DNA of 7,720 bases from CALKKN01 sp041571375 (GTDB taxonomy: Bacteria > Pseudomonadota > Gammaproteobacteria > Xanthomonadales > SZUA-36), in assembly GCA_041571375.1 (NCBI GenBank), contig JBFFUJ010000116.1, positions 1-7,720 on the forward strand, read 5' to 3'. Under the pieces are notes generated by a model. That model was not told where the DNA came from and ran no database searches. It saw nothing but the letters and a program-made list of their open reading frames with translations. A program made the position numbers and the translations under genes. How positions within the stretch are numbered: the stretch's first letter is position 1; every line of letters begins with the position of its first letter. Of this stretch, positions 1-7,720 are shown one piece after another.

Positions 1-760
1 GGTCACCGGCGTGGACAATTCCGTGGACGCCATCGAGCACGCACGGCGGCGCTACGGCGCCGGTAACCTGGAATTCCAGGTGGCCGACTGCCTCGACCTG
101 CCTTTTGCGGCGGATGCCTTCGATTGCGTCGTTTCCTTCGAGACCCTGGAGCACCTGGCCGACCAGGACGGCCTGTTGCGGGAGTTCCGGCGGGTACTGA
201 AGCCGGAGGGCTTCCTGCTGCTGTCTTCGCCGGACCGGGCCGTCTACAGCGGGGAGTTGCAGAACCGCAACGAGTACCACGTGCGCGAACTCGACCGCAA
301 CGAGCTGGAGCAGCTGCTGCGGGAGCACTTTCCGGCCTACCGGCTGTGGGGCCAGAGGCTGCTGTTCCACTCGGCGATCTGGTCGCTGGATGGCGCGGAC
401 GCGGTGATCTTCCAGCAGGAGGGCGATAGCGGGGTCGCGGCCGGATCGAGGCCGGGCCACGAGCCGGTTTACTTTATCGCCGCGTGCGCCGCCGAGCAGC
501 GCTGCCTGCCCGCGGCGGCGTCAGGGCTGAGCCTGTTCGACGACGCCGAGGAGTCCGTGTACCGGCACTACCACCACGAAATCCGGAAGAATATGGCCGC
601 CGGTACGGTTTTGCAGGAGAGGGACCATGAAGTCGCCGAGCTGAGGGCCCGGCTGGCCGCGGCCAGCGCGGCCGACTCCGGGCAGGGCGGCTCGACACAC
701 GCGGTGGCGCGGGATCCGGCGAGACGGTCCTGGTGGCGGCGCCTGCTCGGCAGGTCCTGA
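1..760 (+). CDS. SAM-dependent class I methyltransferase, 5' end cut by window edge
   Basis: The frame is open through the left edge (first full codon at base 2), and the first GTG at 11 lies inside the fold, so it is not the start. The visible part opens with VTGVDNS, which fits the end of strand beta-2, whose Asp binds the SAM ribose. The glycine-rich motif I must lie upstream of the window. Counting from GTG 11, residues 25-49 (ADCLDLPF then FDCVVSFETLEHL) match motifs II/III of the Methyltransf_11/23 type, and 61-74 (RVLKPEGFLLLSSPD) match the post-motif strand. NEYHVREL (88-95) is common in glycan-locus methyltransferases. The C-terminus has a short charged heptad-like helix (about 199-220) and a basic, Trp-rich tail (about 238-249). 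Likely role, inferred from neighbours: methylating a sugar or glycan intermediate in the cytoplasm. Substrate unknown. The 7-base gap to the glycosyltransferase indicates an operon. Confidence 0.88.
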   Translation, partial: VTGVDNSVDAIEHARRRYGAGNLEFQVADCLDLPFAADAFDCVVSFETLEHLADQDGLLREFRRVLKPEGFLLLSSPDRAVYSGELQNRNEYHVRELDRNELEQLLREHFPAYRLWGQRLLFHSAIWSLDGADAVIFQQEGDSGVAAGSRPGHEPVYFIAACAAEQRCLPAAASGLSLFDDAEESVYRHYHHEIRKNMAAGTVLQERDHEVAELRARLAAASAADSGQGGSTHAVARDPARRSWWRRLLGRS

Positions 761-762
761 GG
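759..762 (+). promoter_or_regulatory. Shine-Dalgarno for the family 2 glycosyltransferase
   Basis: GAGG lies five bases before the ATG at 768 and overlaps the TGA stop of the upstream methyltransferase. This supports the ATG at 768 as the start and suggests translational coupling of the two genes. Confidence 0.55.
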
Positions 763-767
763 CGCGC

Positions 768-1664
768 ATGCCCGCGCACGGCACGCAGCCGGGTGTCGAT
801 GTCGTCATCGTCAACTTCAATGCAGGCGAGGCGCTGGCGCGCTGCGCCGGTTCGGTGCTGAAACAGGATGCCTGCGCCTCCCTGACGGTGGTCGACAATG
901 CCTCCGGCGACGGCAGCCTGGAACGGGTCGGGCAGAAGTACGGGGCCGATCCGCGGCTCAAATTGCTGCGCAACCCGGAGAACCGGGGCTTTGCCCGCGC
1001 GGCGAACCAGGCGGCGCAGCAGTCGGCCGGGGCACGGTCGCAGGACTACCTGCTGATCCTGAACCCGGACTGCGAGGTCGATGCGGATGCGCTGGAAACC
1101 TTGCGCGGGGCCCTGGACCGCGAGCCGGGGGCGGCGCTGGCCGGCCCGCTGGTTGTCGATTCGGAAGGACGGCCGCAGCGCGCGACGCTGCGGCATTTCC
1201 CCGACCCCCGCGCTGCCTTGCTGACCTTTTCCGGCCTGTGGCGGTTGGGTCGCTGGTGGCCGGCCTGGCGGGGCGTGGAGCGATCGGATGAGCTGCCCGG
1301 AGAGGTCGCCAGGGCCGAGGCAGTATCCGGTGCCTGCATGCTGGTGCGGCGATCCGCCTTCGAGGCCGCCGGCGGGCTGGACGAGGCCTACGGCATGCAT
1401 TGCGAGGACCTGGACCTGATGTACCGCCTGCGCCAGATGGGCGGACACTGCCTGTTCGTGCCGCAGGCCCGCGTGGTCCACCTGCAGGGGCTGTCCAGCC
1501 GCAGCCGACCGTTCTGGGTGCACTGGCAGCGCCATCGCGGCATGCAGCGTTTTTTCACCAAGTTCCAGGCTGAGCGCTACCGTCTGCCAATGCGCTGGCT
1601 GGTGCTGGCCGGGATCTGGCTGCGCTTCCTCGTCACCTCGCCGCGGGCTCTGCTGCGGCGCTGA
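768..1664 (+). CDS. Family 2 glycosyltransferase (rhamnosyltransferase-like, GT-A fold)
   Basis: A 298-residue enzyme that should transfer a sugar from a nucleotide-sugar donor to a lipid-linked or glycan acceptor on the cytoplasmic face of the membrane. GT2 landmarks appear in order: VDVVIVNFNAGEAL (10-23), VVDNASGDGS (41-50), NRGFARAANQ (72-81), and LLILNPDCEV (95-104), where NPD stands in for the metal-binding DxD. SGACMLVRR (187-195) and HCEDLDLMYRLR (211-222) follow, the latter holding the ED pair expected near the catalytic base. This motif set resembles WbbL-type rhamnosyltransferases, but donor and acceptor cannot be read from sequence. A hydrophobic, basic C-terminal stretch (about 274-298) could rest on the membrane. 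The length is normal for a single-domain member. The ATG at 768 has a good Shine-Dalgarno. The stop is two bases before the next gene, so the three genes are probably one transcript. Confidence 0.92.
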   Translation: MPAHGTQPGVDVVIVNFNAGEALARCAGSVLKQDACASLTVVDNASGDGSLERVGQKYGADPRLKLLRNPENRGFARAANQAAQQSAGARSQDYLLILNPDCEVDADALETLRGALDREPGAALAGPLVVDSEGRPQRATLRHFPDPRAALLTFSGLWRLGRWWPAWRGVERSDELPGEVARAEAVSGACMLVRRSAFEAAGGLDEAYGMHCEDLDLMYRLRQMGGHCLFVPQARVVHLQGLSSRSRPFWVHWQRHRGMQRFFTKFQAERYRLPMRWLVLAGIWLRFLVTSPRALLRR

Positions 1665-1666
1665 TC

Positions 1667-2611
1667 GTGGCGGGACCCCACCGCGTGGTCTGCGTGACGG
1701 GCGCCAGCAGCCAGCTCGGTGTCTTTCTGCTGCCGCGCTTGCGGGCGGCCGGGTTCCGCGTGCTTGCCCTGAGCCGCAGGTCGCCGGAGCGGGCGCTCGA
1801 GGTCGCCGACGGTGTCAGCTGGATGCGCACGGGCTGTGTGCTGGACGGCGAGACGGGTGGTCCGGCCATGTCCCAGCCGTCGCCGGACTTCCTGGTTTCC
1901 TGTGGGCCGCTGGACCTGGCGCGGCGCATCGTGCTGCGCCATCCGGGACTGCAGCGGGTGGTCGCGTTCAGCAGCAGCAGCGTCCACAGCAAGGCTGCAT
2001 CGGGCAGTCGTGCGGAGCGCGGGCAGATGGCGGCAATGGCCGCCGACGAGGCGGATCTGCAGGCCGCCTGCGCGGATAAGGACCTGCCGCTCCTGCTGCT
2101 GCGGCCGACCCTGATCTGGGGCTGCGGACTGGACCGCAATGTCAGCCTGCTGGCGGCTCTGGCCCGCCGCTGGAGGCTGATCCCGCTGGCGGGCCGTGCC
2201 GGCGGCCTGCGCCAGCCAGTGCACGCCGACGACCTGGCAGCCCTGGCGGTGCGGGCGTTGCAGTCACCCCGGACCCTCCGTCTGGCCGCCGCCGTGGCCG
2301 GCGGCTCGACGTTGACCTTCCGCGAAATGGCGCAACGCCTTGCCGCGCTGCGGCAGCCTCCGGCCCGTTTGTTGAGCCTCCCGGAAAGCCTGCTGGTGAC
2401 GCTGGTGCACCTTTTGTCAGCGGTGCCGGGGGCGTGGCGGGCTGGGCTGCGCGGCGTGAATGCGGAAATGGTGCGACGCCAGAACCGCGACCTCGTTTTC
2501 GACGACAGCGAACTGCGGCGGGCGCTGGGCTGGAACCCGCGCCCGTTCGAGCCGGGCCCCGAAGACTTCCGGGTCCCGGAGCGCAGCCGGGAGCTCCAGT
2601 TGCCGCGATAA
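1667..2611 (+). CDS. Atypical NAD(P)-dependent epimerase/dehydratase (SDR superfamily)
   Basis: A 314-residue Rossmann protein. The dinucleotide loop TGASSQLG (11-18) follows the first strand, and SRR (37-39) ends the second, where Arg residues often favour NADPH. FSSSSVHS (101-108) is the usual Ser-rich strand, LLLLRPTLIWG (142-152) and LRQPVHADDLAALAV (181-195) are typical of extended epimerases, and SELRRALGWNPRPF (281-294) is the common C-terminal motif. The canonical YxxxK catalytic pair is not visible after the Ser strand; the stretch at 109-135 has no Tyr and its only Lys is at 109. It may therefore be a reductase with altered chemistry or a binding protein. The inferred role is nucleotide-sugar or lipid-linked sugar modification in the same pathway as the upstream glycosyltransferase. 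GTG 1667 was chosen because it sits two bases after the previous stop; no clear Shine-Dalgarno is seen, and GTG 1685 is possible. Confidence 0.85.
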   Translation: MAGPHRVVCVTGASSQLGVFLLPRLRAAGFRVLALSRRSPERALEVADGVSWMRTGCVLDGETGGPAMSQPSPDFLVSCGPLDLARRIVLRHPGLQRVVAFSSSSVHSKAASGSRAERGQMAAMAADEADLQAACADKDLPLLLLRPTLIWGCGLDRNVSLLAALARRWRLIPLAGRAGGLRQPVHADDLAALAVRALQSPRTLRLAAAVAGGSTLTFREMAQRLAALRQPPARLLSLPESLLVTLVHLLSAVPGAWRAGLRGVNAEMVRRQNRDLVFDDSELRRALGWNPRPFEPGPEDFRVPERSRELQLPR

Positions 2612-2662
2612 AGCCGCTGTATCGGGTTGGTACGGCGTCCAATCTCTGGCCCGGGCTGCGCG

Positions 2663-2681
2663 AGCCCGCAGGGCGGGTTTT
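2663..2681 (+). terminator. Putative intrinsic terminator of the glycan operon
   Basis: AGCCCGC (2663-2669) pairs with GCGGGTT (2673-2679, with one G-T pair) across a three-base loop and runs into TTTT (2678-2681). It sits 51 bases after the epimerase-like stop and just before the converging GT41 gene. An overlapping alternative hairpin (2652-2657 with 2663-2668) competes with it and has no T-run. The T-tract is short, so the call is moderate. Confidence 0.42.
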
Positions 2682-2686
2682 GCCGG

Positions 2687-4429
2687 TCAGGGGTTGAGCA
2701 GGCGCTGGTACTGCCTTTCCAGGCCGGCTGTGAAACCGGCTTCATCCCGCAGCACTGACTCCTCAAACCGGTTTCTCAGCTCAACCCGGTAGCGGACGAT
2801 ACGCGCCATGTGCCGGCAGAGTTCATGGACGACATGGCCGTAGTCGTCGGGATCCCCTGCGACCAGTTCGTCCAGGCCCATCAGGCGCAGCACGCTGGCG
2901 ACCATGCGACCGGCATGCCGGTCTCCGTGCAGGGAAACCACCGGCACGCCCATCCACAGTGCGCAGCAGGCGAGCGTGTGGCCGCTCCATGGGAAGGTGT
3001 CGAGCATGATGTCCATCTCGGCGAAGACGGAAAAAAAGCTGTCCTGGCCGGGCGACAGCCGGGTCATCCGCAGCCTGTCGGCGGCTACGCCATGGCGCGA
3101 AAAGGCGGCCTGTATCCGCCGCTGGTGCCAGTCGTCCAGTTGATCACGGGCCATCAGCAGTCTGGTGTCCTCGTTTTCATTCAGGATGCGCGCCCACCTG
3201 GCGATGACCGCCTCATTGACCTTTTCCAGCTTGTGCAGCGAGCCGAGCGTGATGAACCCGTTTTCCAGGAACGGGGCAGGCCCGACGGGCGGCGCGTCCG
3301 CTGGCGGCCTGAAACAGGCGAAACCCGTTCCCAGCCGCAGAAAGTCCTCGCTGCCCAGGGCGCTTTCATCCGCGGGGGCCGTGTGCTGATCCACGATCTG
3401 GAAATCCATCTGGTCGAGCCCGCTGGTGTTGGGGAAGCCCAGCCACGTGATCTGGACCGGAGCCGGCTTGCAGGCAAATACCCCCAAACGGTGATGTTTC
3501 GTATGGCCGGAAAGATCGACCAGGATATCGATGGCGTCGGTGGTGATCTGGGTGAGGACCCTGTCGTCACTCCACTGGGAAATGTCCCGCCAGTGATCGG
3601 CCAGTCGCATCATGCGCGTGGTGGTGTCGTCCGGCTTGTCGACGTTCGAGTAACAGTAAACCTCGAACTGCTCCCTGTCGTGGTGCTCCAGGACGGGCTC
3701 GAAAAAGAAGTTGACGGCATGCGCCCGCAAGTCGCCGGAAACGTAGCCGATCCGATACCGTCCGCTCCGGCGATGCTGCAGAGGAATAGAGCGCATGGGC
3801 TGGAATGCCCCGGTCGCGATCCTCCGGTGTTCCGCTGCAATCTCTGCCGGGTCGGCGTCGGGCAACAGATTCAGGACGTACAGCAGGCTGGTCGCAGCGG
3901 CCGGGTATTCCGGGCGGGTGGCCAGCGCTCTGCGGAAGGCTTCGGCGGCTTCCGTGAGCAGGACGTGATCGAGCAGTATCAGGCCCAGGTCGTGCCATGC
4001 CTCGGCGCGGGACGGGTCCAGCTGAACACTTTGGCGCGCGTGTTTCAGCGCCGCTTCGCGGTCGCCGGCCCTGGCGTACACGTTCGCGATGTTCTGGTGT
4101 GCGCCCGCGTAATCCGGTCTCAGCGCCAATGCGGCATGCAGTTGTTTCAGCGCCTGATTGATCCGGCCCAGCTGGTACAGGGCGTTACCGAGGTTGTTTC
4201 GCACCACGGGTTCGTTTGGCACCATCTGCACCGCCCGCTCGATGTAGCCGACGGCAGTTTCGCGGTCGCCCAGTTGCAGGCAGGCGAGGCCATAGAGATG
4301 CAGAGCATCCGGATGGTCCGGTTCCGATGCGAGCACCCTCGCATAGACCGTTTTCGCCCCCGACAGGTCGCCTTGCCGATGAAGCCGAAGCCCCTGCTTG
4401 ATGTGTTGCTGAAAGTCGGATTCAGACAT
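2687..4429 (-). CDS. TPR-GT41 glycosyltransferase (OGT/SPINDLY-type protein O-glycosyltransferase)
   Basis: A 580-residue protein with about five TPR-like helical repeats (roughly residues 7-40, 41-74, 75-108, 109-142, 143-176), a linker, and a GT41 domain (about 225-580). GT41 hallmarks are YRIGYVSGDLRAHAV (225-239), with His237 aligning to the His of the OGT GNHPT motif. DILVDLSGHTKHHRLGVFA (301-319), KPAPVQITWLGFPNTSG (321-337), and Lys403 in LHKLEKVNE, aligning to the essential OGT nucleotide-binding Lys, also fit. DTFPWSGHT (477-485) and GDRHAGRMVASVL (502-514) are the diphosphate-side loops. The size is close to the Xanthomonas OGT homologue. Family members transfer GlcNAc or fucose to Ser/Thr of proteins, with TPRs selecting the substrate; donor and targets are unknown here. 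There is no signal peptide, so it is cytoplasmic. ATG 4429 is the only upstream start in frame (a TGA lies four codons upstream), though no clear Shine-Dalgarno precedes it. It lies 138 bases downstream of ettA on the same strand. Confidence 0.93.
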   Translation of the reverse strand: MSESDFQQHIKQGLRLHRQGDLSGAKTVYARVLASEPDHPDALHLYGLACLQLGDRETAVGYIERAVQMVPNEPVVRNNLGNALYQLGRINQALKQLHAALALRPDYAGAHQNIANVYARAGDREAALKHARQSVQLDPSRAEAWHDLGLILLDHVLLTEAAEAFRRALATRPEYPAAATSLLYVLNLLPDADPAEIAAEHRRIATGAFQPMRSIPLQHRRSGRYRIGYVSGDLRAHAVNFFFEPVLEHHDREQFEVYCYSNVDKPDDTTTRMMRLADHWRDISQWSDDRVLTQITTDAIDILVDLSGHTKHHRLGVFACKPAPVQITWLGFPNTSGLDQMDFQIVDQHTAPADESALGSEDFLRLGTGFACFRPPADAPPVGPAPFLENGFITLGSLHKLEKVNEAVIARWARILNENEDTRLLMARDQLDDWHQRRIQAAFSRHGVAADRLRMTRLSPGQDSFFSVFAEMDIMLDTFPWSGHTLACCALWMGVPVVSLHGDRHAGRMVASVLRLMGLDELVAGDPDDYGHVVHELCRHMARIVRYRVELRNRFEESVLRDEAGFTAGLERQYQRLLNP

Positions 4430-4567
4430 GGTCTGATGTCAGTTTGAGGCCAGGCGCAGGCCCCGGAGCCCGCCCAAGTATGCAGCAATCCGGCCCGGGA
4501 GACACCCCTGAACCCGCATGGCCCGACGCTTCTGAACCGGTCAATGTGAACGTCCGAAAGTCCTTTA
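4430..4567 (-). other. ettA to GT41 intergenic spacer
   Basis: 138 bases without a supported gene. On the minus strand ettA ends with two consecutive in-frame stops (TAG TAA, 4570-4565). A -35-like TTGACC (complement of 4539-4544) is present but has no good -10 at 16-18 bases. I see no hairpin followed by a T-run, so neither a promoter for the GT41 gene nor a terminator for ettA can be assigned; read-through from ettA is possible. Confidence 0.5.
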
Positions 4568-6238
<1,671 letters not shown>

Positions 6239-6275
6239 GTTTGCAGTGCCCGGAGAGCTGAATTTTGGGGGCCGC

Positions 6276-6304
6276 ATTATGAGCGATGCCCGGTTCCGGG
6301 TCCA
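6276..6304 (-). promoter_or_regulatory. Putative sigma-70 promoter for ettA
   Basis: On the minus strand, TGGACC (6304-6299, 4 of 6 to TTGACA) and CATAAT (6281-6276, 5 of 6 to TATAAT) are separated by 17 bases. Initiation about 7 bases downstream would give a leader near 30 bases before ATG 6238. The spacer holds a 12-base inverted repeat (6289-6300). Confidence 0.42.
6289..6300. repeat. Inverted repeat in the ettA promoter spacer
   Basis: CCCGG TT CCGGG is a perfect 5-base inverted repeat lying between the putative -35 and -10 of ettA. A similar element, TCCCG AAC CGGGA, is at 6402-6414 in the glyA leader. It could be an operator, but such short GC palindromes also occur by chance in GC-rich DNA. 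Confidence 0.3.
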
Positions 6305-6307
6305 GCG

Positions 6308-6322
6308 CCGGCCATGGGCCGG
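6308..6322. repeat. Inverted repeat between the divergent promoters
   Basis: CCGGCC ATG GGCCGG is a perfect 6-base inverted repeat three bases outside the putative ettA -35 and about 38 bases before the putative glyA -10. Its position would suit a regulator shared by both genes, but no known regulator site is recognised. Confidence 0.3.
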
Positions 6323-6359
6323 GGAACCTCAATCCGGACGCCGTTTCGATGGCCAATAA

Positions 6360-6368
6360 TGCTAGAAT
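6360..6368 (+). promoter_or_regulatory. Putative extended -10 promoter for glyA
   Basis: TG-C-TAGAAT: TAGAAT (6363-6368) matches TATAAT at 5 of 6 and is preceded by the extended -10 TG at the right distance. There is no good -35 at 16-18 bases, which extended -10 promoters tolerate. Predicted initiation near 6375 gives a leader of about 108 bases before ATG 6483. It is the most AT-rich spot upstream of glyA. Confidence 0.45.
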
Positions 6369-6413
6369 GTCAAGCTGACTTCTCACAGCCGGCCGGCGGG
6401 GTCCCGAACCGGG

Positions 6414-6450
6414 AACTCAGCGCTGGATGCCAACTCAGCGACCCGATGCT
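6414..6450 (+). repeat. Imperfect tandem repeat in the glyA leader
   Basis: AACTCAGCG occurs at 6414-6422 and 6432-6440, 18 bases apart. Each copy is followed, after 3 and 4 bases respectively, by GATGC (6426-6430 and 6445-6449), so two units of 18 and 19 bases share 14 positions. CGCTG at 6421-6425 can also pair with CAGCG at 6436-6440 in RNA. Function is unknown. Confidence 0.5.
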
Positions 6451-6482
6451 GACGCGCCGGCAACCACTGAACGGGACGAGGA

Positions 6483-7720
6483 ATGTTTGACCAGAGTTTC
6501 CGCATCCGCGGATATGATGACGAGTTGGCCGATGCGATCGACGCGGAGTCCGTACGCCAGGAAGACCACGTCGAGTTGATCGCTTCGGAGAACTACGCCA
6601 GCCCGAGGGTCATGGAGGCCCAGGGCTCGGTCCTGACGAACAAGTACGCGGAAGGCTACCCGGGCAAGCGCTACTACGGCGGATGCGAGTTCGTGGATCG
6701 GGCCGAGGAACTGGCGCGGGCGCGGGCCATGGAGCTGTTCGGGGCCAACTACGCCAACGTGCAGCCGCATTCCGGCTCTCAGGCCAACGCGGCGGCCTAT
6801 CACGCGCTGCTCGACCCGGGCGATACCATACTCGGCATGAGCCTGAACGAGGGGGGTCATCTGACCCACGGCAGCCCGGTCAATTTCTCCGGCAAGCTGT
6901 TCCACGCGGTGCAGTACGGAATCGACGGCGAGACGGGCATGATCGACTACGAGGTGATCGCCGACCTGGCCGAACGCCATCGCCCGAAAATGCTGATCGG
7001 CGGTTTCTCGGCCTATTCGCGGAGGGTCGACTGGGCGCGGATGCGCGAGATCGCCGACACCGTGGGTGCCTGGTTCCTGGTCGACATGGCGCACGTTGCC
7101 GGCCTGGTCGCCGCGGAGCTGTATCCGAACCCCGTCCCGCACGCCCATGTCGTCACTTCGACCACGCACAAGACGCTGAGGGGTCCGCGCGGCGGCATCA
7201 TCCTGGCGAATGCCGACGAGAAGATGCAACGGGCCCTGAACTCGGTGGTGTTTCCCGGCACGCAGGGCGGACCCCTGATGCACGTGATCGCCGCCAAGGC
7301 CGTGGCCTTCAGGGAGGCACTGGACACCGAATTCCGGATCTACCAGCAGCAGGTGCTGGACAACGCACGGGCGATGGCGGCCGTCATGATGGCGCGTGGG
7401 TACCGGATCGTGTCCGGCGGCACCGACAACCACCTGTTCCTGGTCGACCTGATCGGCTGCGAATTTACCGGCAAGGACGCCGAGGATTCGCTCGGCCGGG
7501 CCAACATCACGGTCAACAAGAACACCGTCCCGGGCGAACCCAGATCGCCGTTCGTGACCAGCGGGCTGCGCATCGGCACGCCGGCGGTCACCACGCGCGG
7601 CTTCAGCGTGGCGGACTGCGAGGAACTGGCCGAACTCATCTGTGACGTGCTCGACCGGGTCGGCGATGCCGACACCGAACGCCGGGTCGCCGGGGCGGCG
7701 CTGGCCCTGTGCCGGAAGCA
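6483..7720 (+). CDS. glyA: Serine hydroxymethyltransferase, 3' end cut by window edge
   Basis: A PLP enzyme that interconverts serine plus tetrahydrofolate with glycine plus 5,10-methylene-THF, the main cytoplasmic source of one-carbon units. 412 codons are visible without interruption. E. coli GlyA has 417 residues, so only a few C-terminal residues are missing and no stop falls in the window. Conserved features: ELIASENYASPRVMEAQGS (31-49), NKYAEGYPGKRYYGG (53-67) with Glu57 and Tyr65, QPHSGSQAN (94-102), GGHLTHG (124-130), DMAHVAGLVA (201-210), and STTHKTLRGPRGG (226-238) with Lys230 as the PLP Schiff-base lysine. Later come FPGTQGGPLMH (257-267), NKNTVP (345-350), and SGLRIGTPA (360-368) with Arg363 for the substrate carboxylate. 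ATG 6483 is the only upstream start in frame (TGA at 6468-6470). GGGA at 6473-6476 may serve as Shine-Dalgarno. The gene is divergent from ettA. Confidence 0.97.
   Translation, partial: MFDQSFRIRGYDDELADAIDAESVRQEDHVELIASENYASPRVMEAQGSVLTNKYAEGYPGKRYYGGCEFVDRAEELARARAMELFGANYANVQPHSGSQANAAAYHALLDPGDTILGMSLNEGGHLTHGSPVNFSGKLFHAVQYGIDGETGMIDYEVIADLAERHRPKMLIGGFSAYSRRVDWARMREIADTVGAWFLVDMAHVAGLVAAELYPNPVPHAHVVTSTTHKTLRGPRGGIILANADEKMQRALNSVVFPGTQGGPLMHVIAAKAVAFREALDTEFRIYQQQVLDNARAMAAVMMARGYRIVSGGTDNHLFLVDLIGCEFTGKDAEDSLGRANITVNKNTVPGEPRSPFVTSGLRIGTPAVTTRGFSVADCEELAELICDVLDRVGDADTERRVAGAALALCRK

Noticed and set aside
474..1535. 353-codon minus-strand frame opposite the methyltransferase and GT2 genes
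   Set aside because: Low-complexity Arg/Ala/Pro-rich translation with no domain; both + strand genes have clear family motifs.
1633..2766. 377-codon minus-strand frame opposite the epimerase-like gene
   Set aside because: Shadow frame rich in Arg/Ser/Ala with no motif, crossing the convergent junction and the end of the GT41 gene.
2810..4447. 545-codon open frame on the + strand antisense to the GT41 gene
   Set aside because: It mirrors the GT41 gene, has no recognisable motif, and long antisense frames are expected opposite GC-rich genes with strong third-position bias.
4516..4544. Promoter for the GT41 gene based on TTGACC on the minus strand
   Set aside because: The -35 match is good, but no hexamer at 16-18 bases resembles TATAAT.
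6239..6277. 13-codon N-terminal extension of EttA from ATG 6277
   Set aside because: The family begins at MAQ; the extension is not conserved-looking and its ATG lies in the predicted -10 element.
6369..6482. Riboswitch (glycine, SAH or THF type) in the glyA leader
   Set aside because: About 110 bases with small hairpins and a repeat, but I could not match any known riboswitch core.
6683..7645. 320-codon + strand frame inside glyA
   Set aside because: It is out of frame with glyA, whose PLP lysine and substrate motifs are continuous in the frame starting at 6483.

Overview
The window looks like chromosomal DNA from a GC-rich proteobacterium, most likely a gammaproteobacterium. The two housekeeping proteins, EttA and serine hydroxymethyltransferase, closely resemble their E. 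coli counterparts as I recall them. Codon third positions are mostly G or C. I cannot name the genus. I see no plasmid, phage, insertion sequence, CRISPR array, tRNA or rRNA signal.

Left block, bases 1-2611, + strand: three tightly packed genes that read as one operon. They encode a class I SAM-dependent methyltransferase cut by the left edge, a GT-A type family 2 glycosyltransferase, and an atypical NAD(P)-binding epimerase/reductase. The gaps are 7 and 2 bases. Together they suggest the edge of a locus that builds and decorates a surface glycan (O-antigen, exopolysaccharide or protein-linked glycan). A plausible intrinsic terminator at 2663-2681 closes the block.

Middle block, bases 2687-6238, - strand: ettA (ABC-F translational throttle) is transcribed leftward from a putative promoter near 6276-6304. 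After a 138-base gap it is followed by a 580-residue protein with five TPR-like repeats and a GT41 (OGT/SPINDLY-type) catalytic domain. This second gene converges on the glycan operon.

Right block, bases 6239-7720: a 244-base divergent intergenic region carries a candidate ettA promoter (-), a candidate extended -10 promoter for glyA (+), small inverted repeats, and an imperfect tandem repeat in the glyA leader. glyA starts at 6483 and runs off the right edge, with only a few C-terminal codons missing.

The genes group functionally as surface or protein glycosylation (methyltransferase, GT2, epimerase-like protein, GT41) next to a conserved housekeeping pair (ettA, glyA). I found no convincing evidence for a wholly new system. 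The points most worth a second look are the GT41 enzyme beside a glycan operon, the epimerase-like protein without the usual YxxxK catalytic pair, the methyltransferase tail, and the repeat structure in the glyA leader.
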